NCBI GenBank assembly: GCA_011634665.1
Contig: WAEK01000002.1
Location: 3,490,501-3,554,500, forward strand
Direction: 5' to 3'
Origin: Mortierella sp. BCC40632
Taxonomy: Eukaryota; Mortierellomycota; Mortierellomycetes; Mortierellales; Mortierellaceae
DNA: 64,000 nt
In this document: piece after piece, positions 21,770 to 36,871 of the stretch
How positions within the stretch are numbered: the stretch's first letter is position 1
Layout: the number at the start of each line of letters is the position of its first letter
Made by a program: the position numbers and the translations under genes
Notes under the pieces: generated by a model
Told to the model about the DNA's origin: nothing
What the model saw: the letters and a program-made list of their open reading frames with translations, nothing else
The model's database searches: none

Positions 21770-22577
21770 AGCACTCCCTATGCATTACCTTTTGATCTCC
21801 CAGCCATACAAACCAAAGCCAAATGTGGACTGGAAAAAAAAGGGCCAGGCCTGGCTAGACCAGACTGGACTTAGGACATGATCATGCCTCAGAATCACGG
21901 ATAAACCCGTCCCCCCCTCTTTTCATTCAAAATACCTTACATTACACACTTTGAAATCTACAAGTTTACATCACTCAGCATCCACATGTCTTTACCATCT
22001 CTATTGCCATTTATCGCGCGTTCAATTTTTACTAAGAGAAAAGAAAAAAAAAGAAAAAAAAAAGAAAAAGAAAGAAAAAAGAAAAAGGAAGTAGGCTACT
22101 GGAGTACATCATCCGGAGAAGAAGAAAATAAAGTCAAAGTCTTTTTGTCAACTCAAACCCATTCTAAAATAATAATAATGGTGATGAAGATGATGATAAT
22201 AAAAAAGCTCTCGCTCTTCACTTTCTTTCCTATACTCATGGTAAAGCTCATGGTGGGAAATTTGATCCGCTTCCTGTCAATTCCTGAATTAGATTTCTGA
22301 ATTAATCTTTGTGGGGACTCTTTGATAGTCGAGGAGACTATTGCCTATTTTTAATAGTCGACGCGACCAAAATTTTTAAAAGACAAGTCTTTGATCGTCA
22401 TCATCATCATTTCTCTCTCTCTCTCTCTCTCTTTTTTTATTCATTCCAGTTTGGCGAACAAACAAGTGCACATTTTCTAATTCAAATAACACACCTCCTT
22501 GAGCTACACTCATGACTTTAGCTAAAGAAAATCAAAGAGCTTCTGTCATGTCGATCCGTGTAACTACACACAGCTCC
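21770..22577. other. Convergent intergenic region, A/T-rich
   Basis: The region contains an A-rich tract (22040-22090) and a (CT)n run (22408-22432). I see no gene. Confidence 0.5.
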
Positions 22578-23861
22578 TCAAAGGTCATCATAGCTAGGAG
22601 GAAGATCTGTCGGAGCAGTTGCGGCGCCCGCTGGGGTATGTCTCCCTTCTGGATGGGATTGTGGTGGAGAACGACTCTCTCCTGCAGACCCTGCTGTGGA
22701 AGAGGGTGCTGCGCCAGGGGGTGGTGCCGTTGGAGCTATTCCTGTGTAGGTTGGTGTTGGCTGGGGCAATGGCTGGGGTATCGGAGCAGAGCTCGTTCCG
22801 GTGGTAGACGTCAAGGGTCCAGGTTCTGGCATTGTGGTTGCAGTTGCAGAAGACGATGATGACGGTGCTTCATACAGGGGCAGTTGCTCTAGATGTTCGG
22901 GTGCATGACCATCCAACTCTATAATACCCAGCAGAAACGCGATAGACATACCCGCAAAAGTCGTGGTTAGAGACGAAAAGAGTGCCTTTTATGGCTCCTA
23001 ACTGGGTCTGTTCCTCTTAACGTAGTTTTAACATGGCGGTCATACCTTGAAGTCGATCCTTGAGTGCTCTATATTGAAGTTCGAACTCACTCAGGCCTAG
23101 CAGAGGGGAAGAATGTCACATGAGAGTGTCAATGCAAAAGCCCTATTCTTTTTTACCAAGCTAATTAATTGGCTGTTTCGCCACGTTTGCTCTCCTTACT
23201 TCCTTGAGTAAACCAGATGGTGAGTCTTGCGGGTTGGGTGAGTCCGCCTCCGGAGACAGGCATCACCACGGCTTTGAAGGCAGGGGCGGAAAACCAAGGG
23301 GCTGTCAATTTACTATCCTCAATGTTGCTGATAGGAAGTGAAGCTGTGGAAAAGTAGGCGGTCGGTACTGCACAAAGATAGACAACCCGCTGGTTCGTAA
23401 GCAATAGTGTCCCGCTCTTGGAGTTGTATGAGGATCTATCCAATACAGCAGAGATGCAGCAAGCAAATAAAGGGATTTTTCAGACAGACTCTCCTGATTT
23501 CTTATACGTGCAACAGTGTTCATGAGTGCTGTGCCACGGCGGAAGCAATCGACACGACAATCGACCAACTTACCCTGCACCAGGGTATCCACTTTGTAAT
23601 AAACGCAAATGGTAAAAGATAAAAGTCAAAAGAGACAACGTAGGGGCGGGGGAAGAAGATAGTTCAACAAGAAAGAAGAAAGAGACTTGTCAGTTAAAGG
23701 TTGACTTGTTGGCTAAAACTGACATTCTTGGAGGTGCTTGCTCACCCATTGGAACTATCGAGTTCGAAACGGACTCCTGACTGGCGGTAAAAGATGGTTT
23801 CTCTGTCAAGCGGAACAATGTCCGTGCCATCCTGCGTGAGCATGGTCCAATTGACAGACAT
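22578..23861 (-). CDS. WBP2-like GRAM-domain protein with C-terminal PPxY
   Basis: Five exons (23861-23746, 23591-23574, 23435-23200, 23096-23046, 22918-22578) close in phase to 253 residues. An N-terminal GRAM/PH-like domain (residues about 1-130) has the GTLLLTNQRVVYL strand and a FKAVVMPVSGGG loop typical of WW-domain-binding protein 2. The C-terminal third is Pro/Ser/Thr-rich and ends LPPSYDDL, a PPxY motif that binds WW domains such as those of Rsp5/NEDD4 ubiquitin ligases. Exon 2 is only 18 nt and supplies the GYPGAG turn. The start codon is 308 bp from that of divergent MAD2, so a shared promoter is likely. Confidence 0.88.
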
Positions 23862-24169
23862 GATGCCGTTTGTTTTGCTCTGGCGCTAGTATATGAAGGG
23901 TGCTGGAGAATGAAGTGAGGCGAAGCAGGTGGTGCTTGGCCGAGGGGTGAATGAGAGAAGGAGGCAAAAGGTGTGGAAGAGAGGAAGAGAGAAGAGAAGA
24001 GGAGAAGTGGGACTGCTGTTCGCTCTGTCCTTTTTTTAATGTTACAGAGATCGTCGATTTTCCGCCCAACAGTTTCACGCGTGTGCATGGCCAACACCTT
24101 CCATCGGCCGCCACTAAAGACAAGGACCAGTAACCACTACCCTACACCCCCAAAGATCTAGCTCTAACC
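23862..24169. promoter_or_regulatory. Divergent promoter of WBP2-like and MAD2 genes
   Basis: 308 bp separate the two start codons. The interval is rich in GA/CT runs on the WBP2 side. No clear TATA box is visible. Confidence 0.45.
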
Positions 24170-25656
24170 ATGATGCAGCAACAGATGCAGCAGCATGCTG
24201 CCACAAATAGTCGCAACAAGATCACTCTACGGGGATCAACCAGGATCATTGTCGAATTCTTTGGTAAATTGTCTTTTATCTCCATGGGACACATGGCTCT
24301 TTCTTTGCTCACGAGCTACACCAAGAACTATGCAAAGTTAGGCTAATAGCTAACAAATCTACTCCTTACTGCTATCGCTATAGAATACTGCATAAATAGG
24401 TATGCGTCTGGCACTCTATGACTTCATGAGGAGTTTTCTTTGATAATTTCGCCACCGAGGCAGGATATTACGGCACACCAGGAGATCTCTATGGAATGAA
24501 GGACAGGAGGCTGCGTAGTGTCAGGATGTTCAGCCGTGTTTAAATGCACCACTCTTTACTGGGCTGTAGTCTGGATCTACCTTCTACTTTCTAATCCAAG
24601 ATCTCTGTAATTAACGATCTTGCCAATCAAGCGACGCCTACAAAAGATCAGGAAACAAAGGAGATACTCTCAGACAACAGCTAACAGGGAGCATTCCTAC
24701 CGCATAATAATAGTTTGCTTTTCCAACGTGGACTCTATGCTCCAGAGCATTTCAAAATGACTAAGAAATACGGACTCAACATGCTCGTCACGACTGATCC
24801 GCAAGTCAAGGCACATATGCGCGAAATCCTACGGCAAGTAGAAGGTAGTACAATTAAAATTTCTCCCGCCGCCACCAGACAACTCCATTTCTTGCTTTTC
24901 TTGAATTGCGAAAAGGTACTCAAGCTGCGCATTCTAATTCTGGGTCGATTTTCTCCGCCTTTCGGATGATATTTCCCTTTCAACTTTGTTCGACTTTGCT
25001 CGACTCGACTCGACATTTTTTTTTTTTTTTTTTTTCCTTCGCTTGCATTGGTTTCATCAATAGCCTGGCTGTTGGAGTGCAAGGTTGAGAAATTGATTAT
25101 GGCGATCAAATCCAAGGAGACGATGACAGTTCTTGAGCGCTGGCAGTTTGATATTCACAACACCAAGGATGATCAGGCTGCTCTCGATACCAACCCAATG
25201 TCCTTAGCCTCATTAGGATCATTCTCACCATTCTCCACGGGCTTGGCAACAGGGGAGGGAACGCAAAATCAGGCTCAAATAGAGACCGCCAGGATACCCG
25301 GACCAATGTCTTCTACTCTCTCATCCACATCCACATTAGCACCATCACACTCATCGCCACCAGCACCCAAACAGCAGGCTCCAAAACCTGAAAAATCCGA
25401 AAAAGAGATTCAGTCTGAGATCCAGGCTATTCTCCGTCAGATCACAGCCAGTGTTTCGTTTTTACCAATGCTTGATGAAAAATGTACCTGGACGATTCTT
25501 TGCCAGACAGAGAGGGATGTTGAGGTGCCAGCTACCTGGAGCGATGCCGACCCACATCTTGTCCACAATGCTGAGCAAGTCAGACTCCGATCATTTAGCA
25601 CAAATCTGCATAGAGTGGATGCCATGGTTGCTTATCGACTCCAAGATGATCTTTAA
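24170..25656 (+). CDS. MAD2: Spindle-assembly checkpoint protein MAD2 (HORMA domain)
   Basis: Exons 24170-24263, 24384-24399, 24714-24844 and 25064-25656 close in phase to 277 residues. The HORMA domain shows GSTRIIVEFFEYCINSLLF, a W-L-L-E-C-K helix, VLERWQFDI, AILRQITASVSFLP and the C-terminal safety belt EQVRLRSFSTNLHRVDAMVA. MAD2 binds MAD1 and Cdc20 and restrains the anaphase-promoting complex until kinetochores attach. The usual length is about 200 residues. The excess is a Ser/Pro/Thr-rich insertion of about 70 residues (encoded near 25170-25400) in the loop after WQFDI. Exon 2 is 16 nt. Intron 3 carries a T-run of about 20. Confidence 0.95.
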
Positions 25657-25825
25657 AAGGATTACTAGGCTTTACAACAATAAACACCTTTCTCCATAGC
25701 TTACCATCTAATTAGACTGTCTTTATTAGGACAAAAAAAAAGAAAAAAGAAACGTGTACCTTTATCCAGCCAATGTCCTAAGGTTTTTGTGATTGTTGCT
25801 AGCAAGCATATTCACATTACGAGGG

Positions 25826-28800
25826 CTATATCCTTGTATTGTCATAGCCTTCTAATGAAGTATCGTCCTCGTCGAGACCCATTCCTTCGTCCTCCTCATA
25901 CCCATCCAAGGTTCCGCTTTCGTCATCTCGACCGCCGCCATAGTGCCCGTCTCCCTCTTCATCGTCTTCATCGTTGTCACCATCATCGCCATCGTCCTCT
26001 GTGCCAAGCTTTGGTGATGTCTTGCCGTTGTATCTGTAGATTACATCTCCAAAGTCTCCAATAGACTCGCTATCAACTGCATATCTCAGTCCAGGCCAAG
26101 ATGCCACTCGCTTACTTCTCGTCCTTCCCTGCGACACAGGATAGTCTCCTCGATCGGCGTCATAGTCCTTTTCGCGAGTTGTATATCCAGGTCCGAATGC
26201 ATGCTCCATTCTCTGATTGACCGTGTTCTCACTATCTTCAGAAAAAACTCCCAGAGGCCCAACCTCAAATCTTGAGTTCAATCCATTGACTCTGGCGATT
26301 CCATTTCCGTGGTGTTTTCCGTTGATATGTCCATAACTACGACCATACGCCTTTTGATCAAGTCTTGCCTTGATCTCTGCTCGACTGCGGGCAATCGTCT
26401 GTTCAATCTTCATCCGGTTGGCAATCATATGTAACTTTGGGAAAGTTTGTTTCCGTCCAACGGTTAGGCAATGCTTCATTCTTGTCTCATCCGGATCAGT
26501 CAACAGCTGGAGCCAGTCACTCAGTCCAGTCTTGGGAAGGATGGTAACATGACCATCAAACTTCTGAAGCCAAACCCCGGACCAGTCCTGGTTCATCAAT
26601 CGAGGAAGGAGTTCGAGGTCTCGAAGAACCTTTAGCCACTTGGAGAGATCCAGCTTCAAGAACTGTTCGATAGACGCTGCTAGGAAGCCACCTCGCCAGC
26701 CCTCACCCGAGAGATGACTAACAGGTCGACCTACACTGCCTCGAGCAGCATAAAAGAACAGATGCACATGTGGGTTCACTTGCGAAACAATGGTGTAGTT
26801 GACATTGAAATGGGTGTGGAGCGATTGAAGTGGGATATCTGCTCTTAGTGATCCATCTTTGTATCCACGTCCTCCATAGGTGAAGGGGACCAAGCTTCCA
26901 TCTGGTCGTTTGCGCATAAGCACCACAGGGTTAAGGATTCCTGGGATGGCAGCACTTGCGATAACGGCTGACCAAACGACACAGTCGGGTGTAGTCAAGT
27001 AATTGAGTAGTTTGGGAGGCGAGTGTGGGTCATAGGGGATAACAGAGATGTTGAGGATCCGGCCTGTTCTCTCATATGCTTCCAAAAATGTCAGGCTTCC
27101 CTTAGTCACCCATTGTGTTTTCCGTGCCCAATCTTCGGCATCAAATCGTGCGCCCTTTCGAACCAATCTTGGGAACCATGTCTATTTGATCAATTGTCAT
27201 AAACTTTGTCAGTGGACTGTGTGATGATGGCAAAGTCTCCTCTTAAGAGAGAAAGAAAGAAAGGGAATTGACAGAGAGCGAGCGGGAAAAAAGAGAGCGA
27301 GTATTACCAAGAAGTTATCTGCGCACGCGGTAAACTTGGGCGCAACATCAGGAGTAAGGACCTCAAATAGTTCATCGTCCGTACGGCAACATACCAAGGC
27401 CGCTGTTTCAGAGAAAGAACAAGGAGTTTTAGAGTAATTAGTCTATGCCTTTGAAGTAAGGGTGTGTCCGAATCTCCACACCCGCTATCTTGTCTTCAAT
27501 CATAACATACCAAGCAGGGCACCAGCACTGGTTCCAGTGATGACTGTGGGCAAGACTCCAGCCTCGAGGAGCGCGCGTACAACGCCAAGGTGATAGTACC
27601 CAAATCCAGCACCACCCGAGAGACAGAGTGCGGTCCGACCATAGTTCCTGTAAATATTCTTGAAGAACACCCTCTTTTCTTCGTCCGAGAGCTTTTCAGA
27701 ATCTCTTACTGCCTGCAAAGATGTGGTCACTGTTTGATAACAAGAAGGGAGGGTAGGGGAGGGTAAAGTTTGGTTAACAAAGTTGACGCTAAATTTCGCA
27801 TCCCTTTGACATCATATTAACATAGCCCTAAACCTTCATGACTTGCCTTCATGTACATAATTCTCAATTGGTATCTTGGTTCCATGATACGTTTGTGAAT
27901 ATAGTCTTGTGTTTTCGACTCCTCCAAAGTTGGCCTTGACAACACCCTGGAGAAGGTCCTTGAGCTCATCCATCCGGTCGTTCTCACGCGCGAGACGAAG
28001 GTTTTGGTTGATCCTGGTGAGCAAAGGGAAGTCGTAGTAGCCATTCTCTGGGTCGTTCTTCCATTCGTCCTTGCGGAGGAAGGTATCTAACTTCTGGGCA
28101 GCATCCTTCCACTCGCCATAGGTCATGGCCTTTCGAAGTTCCTTTCGTAGTTGGTTTCTCCGTCCACGCCTGATAGGATTCAAAAATATAAAATAGATTT
28201 TTTTTTTAAAAAAAAGAGAGAGCACGAGGAAAGGAAAGAGGGATCGTGGGGTATGAAGATAAAGAGCATTACAAAGGGTTAATTGTCATTTCAATGTCCG
28301 GAACCTTGATGCCGGGCAAAGAGACAAAGTAGAGAGTTGTCCTGAGCGACGGCCTGACAAACAAAACGATCGACACGACAGGGAGGAGAGGGGTCTCCTT
28401 CGGGACATACCAAGTGAAAAAGTACTCCCAGCCGTTCACGATCTGACGGACGCAGACATAGATCCAAAATTCAATCGCAATGATGCCAAAGATCATGATC
28501 TAGGAAGGAGAAGTAAGAAGAATATGTCACACGACAATCAGCCAGTCAGTCAGTCAGTCGAGTCTCCCTTTTGTTGTTGTTCTGCATCGTGCCCACATGC
28601 CTGGACAGCTCTCTCCTTGTACACACACAAGCACAAAACAAAGGCACTCCTTGCATCTTACCATCAGTGGCGCCCGAAGAAGAGTGTAACTGTATCCGTT
28701 ATACTTTTGGGGTCGACGAGGCTGGCGTCCTCGCTTTGTCGTCGCTTGGGATGCAGTCTGGACAGGCATAAAGTCGGTAACAGCCGAGATCATCTCGGCT

Positions 28801-29186
28801 GGTGAATGGGCCTGTGAGGCAATCTCAATAGCCTGACGGAATGCAAGCATGTGCTTCTCATTCATAAAGGTTTGTTCAAGCTCTGGAATGTACTCGTTGT
28901 CGAACTCGAGTCCATTGTCGCTATCATAGCCATGCGGGTGATGACGGTTGTCGGTGGCAGTTCGCCTGCTACTCCTCGAGCGGGGAATGGCCGTTGGTGG
29001 TGATTGTTTGGTCGGACTCGGCGCCCGAGAGGAGCCGTTACTGAGGTCTGACTGAGAGGTGTCGTGGTAGAGACGCCGCTGTTGGTGCTGTTGCTGTTGC
29101 TGGTATGTGTTGGCGCTTCGTCGTTGCTGTTGCTTCTTGGTTGTGGTGGTGCTGGTGCGCTTCTGTGTGGGAGCAGTTGTGGCCAT
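25826..29186 (-). CDS. Patatin-like triacylglycerol lipase, TGL3/4/5-SDP1 type
   Basis: Six exons (29186-28662, 28499-28411, 28169-27847, 27729-27511, 27402-27308, 27181-25826) close in phase to 868 residues. A Gln/Ser-rich N-terminus is followed by a membrane-embedded hydrophobic segment (about 176-195), a DUF3336 region (about 205-310), and the patatin domain with glycine-rich oxyanion loop LSGGAGFGYYHLG, nucleophile Ser380 in GTSAG and Asp526 in KDGS. The acidic C-terminus (about 780-868) is Asp/Glu/Gly-rich. By family it hydrolyses stored triacylglycerol at the lipid droplet, possibly with lysophospholipid activity. Intron 3 begins GCAAGT, a GC-AG intron. It is convergent with MAD2, the stops being 170 bp apart. 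Confidence 0.93.
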
Positions 29187-30029
29187 GGCCGGTGGAGGTG
29201 TATAGTGGTCGTGAGAAGAAAAGAGAGAGAGAGAGATAGAGAAGGGGAGCGAGAATGTGTGTAAAGGTGGGCGCAGCGATCAATGGATGGATAGATAGAT
29301 AGATAGATGGAGAGAAGGATGGAAAGAGGGATGAGAAGCTGAAAAGAGACAGATAGATGGAGAAAGAAGAAGAAGAAGGAAAAAAAAAAAAATACGATGA
29401 GAATGAATAAGGAAAGAGAATGACAGAGAGTGAGAGAGCGAGTTGGAGAAAAGAAGATGGAGAGATGCGGATCGGGCTTACCTTGGTTGCCCCAATGACC
29501 CCGATTGTTTCAAATGATCAATCGCCATTCGATAGAGCTCATTTACAGACTCTCTCTTCCCTGGAGAACGAGCCTCTCCAGCCTGGCTAAAGAAAGCCAG
29601 ATTGCATATGACACTCGCCCAGCCCCAAAGCAACCCTCTGCATGTTCCATCGGTCATCACCATGTCTAGATTTACCGCATTTGTTCAGCTGCTCTCTTTC
29701 ATTCTCTCTCGCTCTCTTTCTCTTCCCTCCCCCCATTTGGATTTTGATCCTGGATCCTTTTTTTTGAACCAGGGCTTTTGTATTCCTGTCCTAGACATCC
29801 TACCGCTCTGTCTCTCTGTGATACCACCCCTTCCTCCCCCATCATCCCCCACGGACCTTGTCCTCCTCCTCTCTGCACGCTCAAATAATTGCACGCATGC
29901 ACACTATCCCACACTTGTTTCCTCCTCCATTGTTTGTTTTAATGTCCACTTGGTACCCTCGTTTTCAATGCCAATGCGCCTTCGTGCTTTCCTAATTCTG
30001 GTCACCAATACCTGTTCTACTACATTCAG
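29187..30029. other. Upstream region of the TGL-type lipase
   Basis: (GA)n and ATAG repeats occupy 29220-29450, followed by CT-rich DNA to 29740. A first exon of the plus-strand gene below probably lies here but could not be fixed. Confidence 0.4.
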
Positions 30030-30397
30030 GTGAAAGCAATCGAGTCCACCCCCACCCACCCCATCTTCCGCACCTCTCATTTGTCTCCTGTCAATATGAA
30101 CCAGCGCTTTCGCCTCTTTGGCCATCAACACTTTGTCCAGGGGGGCGTTGTTCATTTTAGTGAACCAATGTGCCTTGATCTGCAGGTGTTTAAGTGTGAT
30201 GTAAGCACGTGCTCTGCTCCGTCCTGCTGTCTCCCACCATTGATCTCACACAACTAATCAGCGTTGGTAATTGCTAATTCCTAACCGTCGCTTATATCGT
30301 TTCGCCGTAACCGTAGCTTTCCATCCAGGTCCGACAGACTTGCAATGAGTCAATCGAGCTTTTGGCCATTCCTCAAGGAGCTGGGTTTTGTCGGTAA
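30030..30397 (+). CDS. Two C-terminal exons of a small unknown gene
   Basis: 30030-30185 follows a TACATTCAG acceptor, is 52 codons in phase 0 and ends CTGCAG before a GTGTTT donor. 30329-30397 follows CATCCAG, continues in phase 0 for 22 codons and stops at TAA. The joined sequence is protein-like (PIFRTSHLSPVNMNQRFRLF, then QTCNESIELLAIPQGAGFCR). I do not recognise it and did not find its first exon (29.6-30.0 kb). Matching phases and strong splice signals are the main support. The 3' part to 32076 holds GA-rich DNA (31650-31800) and nothing else clear. Confidence 0.35.
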
Positions 30398-32076
30398 GTT
30401 CAGCGACCCTAAATCCATGCAGGGACTCCATGCAGACACTATAGTTGTGATGTACCGTTATGAATCTCCACATCGTCAGGCGATTACTGTGATGACAGGC
30501 TTCATTTGACTCGGAAGTGCCTATTCAAGATGATCGAGTCCGTCGCCATGTATTGTCTCTTGATAAGGAGCCCTCTTAAACGTTTGACAAGAAAAGAGGT
30601 AGCCTTGTATTCTGATTGTACCTTTACTCAGGAGAGGCAACACGCGTGTTCTTATTGAACGGAACGAGCCGAGATCTCGTCTCGTTAGGTCGTACTTAGT
30701 CCTTGCAAGCTGTTTTAACAAAACGAAACGAGCTACCGCGACACACATGACTATCGCGAGGCATATCTGTCACTGCAATGGTGAAGCTGACGTTTAAATC
30801 AGAATGTTGGCTGAATAACGCGGTTTTGGCAGGGGGGAAGGTCCTATTGCTGTGGCAACAGCAGACTGAGATTTCCTATTTTACGTCAACTTGTAGATCT
30901 TGACAGACCTTAGAGGTAAGTCTAGTTAGACACTCTTTGGCACGACAATCCTGAATGATGAACTTGATCACAAGTGCTCATCTTGAGGCTGAGGGGAGAG
31001 ATGAATCGATTCCCTTCTTTAATGATTCCAGCATCAAAAGGAGACGACCTGTGTTCTTTCAGACGTTCCCTAGGTGGCGTTTGATGGAAAATGGTAGAAC
31101 TTTCGAGGTTCCTGGTTTCACTCATGTCGAGTCAATTTTCTTCTAGACACCAAGGAAACATCAATCACCATGTAATTAACCCCAAAAGACGTCTAGGACA
31201 GCATCGCTTCTGAATTGATGTTACCAAAAAAGGGCGCCTCCTTATTGTTAGCAAACGAAAGTAGGAGTACCTGTAATCAACCTATTTTATCGAGTACATA
31301 CATGCTCAACAACTTTTTCGGATGTGATCGAAGGGAAAATACTCTCCCGGGACACTCACTCACTCTTTTTCTTTTTTTTGTTTTTTTGTCTAATGCGCAC
31401 GCTTAAGTAGACAAACCCAAAGCATTGTGGCAACATCATCAGAGGCCGTGGGCGAAGCATAGGATGTAACAATATAATAGACAAAAATAATAAAAAGAGC
31501 AAAGAGAAAGACTTGTATTCTTTTTAAGATTACCCACTAAACAAAACACGCAACGCAGGCAATGTAGGAGAACATAGTAATAGGAATAGCTAAAGATGGT
31601 GAGAATACAATTCAGGAGGGAGGCAAGGAGAAGGGGAGGAGGAGGAGGAGAGAGAGAGAGAAAGAGAGAGAGTAAAAGGCTAGCAATAGATGATTAAAGC
31701 GCGTGGTATCCTATGGGTAGAAAGCAAAAGTAGAAAAAAAAAAAAGAGAGATAAAGAGATAAAGAGATAGAGAGAAAGAGAGAAAGAGAGAAAGTATTAT
31801 GAAAGACGATGTTGCGAAAGATGGGAGTAGAGGATGACGGATAGATATTGAATGAATTGCATGGAAGCCTAGCACTTTCTGGATGGAATGCCTCCCTCCT
31901 CCCCTTCACCTTGATCCAGGAACCATAGAGACCATAACATATACTGCAAGCCTGCTTCATCTAGATCCCCAGGATTTTCAATGGTAATACACTCTTAAAC
32001 GCTCCTCCAAAACAAGCTCGAGTATGTGAAAGACATTATTCCATACATGCCGTGCGAAGCACGACAGTGCAATTGT
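30398..32076. other. Intergenic region
   Basis: Low-complexity GA-rich DNA at 31640-31795. Short unrelated open frames occur on both strands, none with a recognisable motif. Confidence 0.45.
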
Positions 32077-34095
32077 TCACGACCAGACCTATAGACACGA
32101 GAGAAAGAAACCGTTGTCAATGATATTAGTTTCTTTGTTTTTCATTGTCATTTCAGTGGCTCAAGTCAAATCGGCCAGGGATGCAAATCGCGCCAAAGTT
32201 GACTCAGATTTGGGTGCTTTTGGCTCTCTTCCAATACACAGATCCATGTCCTGAATCCAAGCAGTGTTTTACATGCTCCCCCCCCAAAAAAAAAATAATT
32301 GTGCTTACCTTCAAGGTCGTGTCCCAACTGCCTGTACACATAGCCATACCATCACTTGCCACGCCCAGACAAGAAACACGGTTATCGTGTCCCATCAATA
32401 CACCGACACGCTCACCTCGGAGTGTATCCCAGACATTGCAATTGTAATCATCGTAGCCTGAAAACAACAGGCGGCCAGAGATTGAGAAGGCTACGGATGT
32501 GATTCCACATAGAATATTGTCGTGGGTGTACATATTCATCTCCCGATCTGCCCTCAAGTCAAACAATCTACAAGAGGCGTCGTCCGATCCTGTTGCAAAC
32601 GCATCTCCACTAGGGAAGAATCTAGTGGTCAACAAAAGTGGAAGAAGAAAAAAAAAAAAGAGATGCGGATCGGACAATAGAAAAAAGAAGAAAAAAAAAC
32701 AAGGCGAGATGGGAAGTCAGAGAGAGACATTTCATTTTGTCTGTGTTCAGCATCCAAGGTCCAAAAGAAAGAACAGTGAGGATGCTTACGAGACAGCATT
32801 GATGTCTGATTCATGACCGGTAAAGGTCTGAACACAACGACCCGTTCGGATATCCCAGACCTTGGACGTAGCATCACAAGCCCCCGACACAAAGAGGCGC
32901 TGGTCTGGGGATATAGACAAGCTTCAATAGACCGACAAGATACGGGTGAAAAAGGAAGATAAAAAAAAAGGAGGAAGGGTTAGAATAAGATCGCGTTTCC
33001 ATCGGCAAAGGGAAGAGTAAGTTTTAGGTAATCGCCAGAGAGAGAAAGAGAGAAGCGGGATCCAAATCATGATCGATATCAAACCTGTCCTTCTTCTAAG
33101 CCGTCTGTGTAACGATCCCAGCTTAACCATACCCTTTACACATACACGCACACACACACACACAAACACAAGAGCATGAGAAAAACAAGCACCCGTTTCC
33201 CTTTCCTTTCCTTTCCTTTTTTTTCTCTCTTTCCTTGTGTCAACTTTTTTCTCCCTCCCTTCCTTACCTCATTACGTCTCCAGTATGATCGTTGAATTCG
33301 ACTAGCTTCACCCCCGAGTCTAGGTCCCAGAGCATACAGCTCATGTCTCCGCTCGATGTCAGGATTTGGCGGTCACTCAGGAAACGACAGCAGGACAGAT
33401 AGCCGGAATGTGCGCTCAGCTCCCGCGCAACTTTGACAGAGCCCTCTCGGGTTCTCAAATTGTAGACCGAGCACATGTTATCCAGACCACCACAAGCAAC
33501 AAAGTTACCCGTTGGAGCATACGCACAGGTCATCACCCAGGACGACCTCAGTGGAATCGCATACACTTTGTTGGTCGTGTAGGCATCCCAGACAATGAGC
33601 TTGCCGTCCTGCGAAGCCGAGACCAGATGTCGCTTGTCCAATGACCAATGCATAGCATAGATCTTTGCGAGATGGCCCTTGAGGACTCTACGGATACGCA
33701 TTCCAATACGCGTCAACGGCTCCAGTTCCTGTGACATTGATTTTACTGATGTGTAGAGTAAGTTGTTGGAAAGGATCGATGTTGAAATTTTGCCCGCAAG
33801 AGTGTCCCATTTGTAAGCGAGTTGGTGGTGGTAGGGATGCAGGAAAAGAAAAGTCCGTGGGAGGGGGGAAGGGGAGCATTGAGAGTGAAGTCCATTAGCA
33901 TATTTAGATGCATAATATACCCACGCATACCTTTCATAAGCAGGTTTGGTACAAAGTAAAGATCATGCAAGGGCCAAAAGGGCGCAACTTACGGGAGGTA
34001 TCATTCAGGGCTTGTTTCTTCTCTCGAATCTTTTCCTTAAGGTACTCGGCTTCCCGTCGCGCATTGGCGATACGCTCTACCATCTCAGAACTCAT
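32077..34095 (-). CDS. Heterotrimeric G-protein beta subunit (seven WD40 repeats)
   Basis: Exons 34095-33993, 33745-33268, 32921-32790, 32621-32309 and 32088-32077 close in phase to 345 residues, the usual Gbeta length. An N-terminal coiled coil (residues about 3-35: [20 protein letters not shown]) pairs with Ggamma. [18 protein letters not shown] starts blade 1, and successive repeats end in LIVWDA, MLWDL, KVWDIR, RLFDLR, NVWDT. The last exon is 12 nt and encodes only VWS and the stop, completing blade 7 ([12 protein letters not shown]). Family role: receptor signalling through Galpha release, for example in mating, nutrient sensing and hyphal growth. Confidence 0.96.

Positions 34096-36871
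<2,776 letters not shown>

Noticed and set aside
28269..28408. Reading the lipase exon 2 frame through to its stop
   Set aside because: A GTATGT donor after FFTW and the acceptor at 28170 rebuild the conserved W-R-G-R-R joint in phase, so this is intron.
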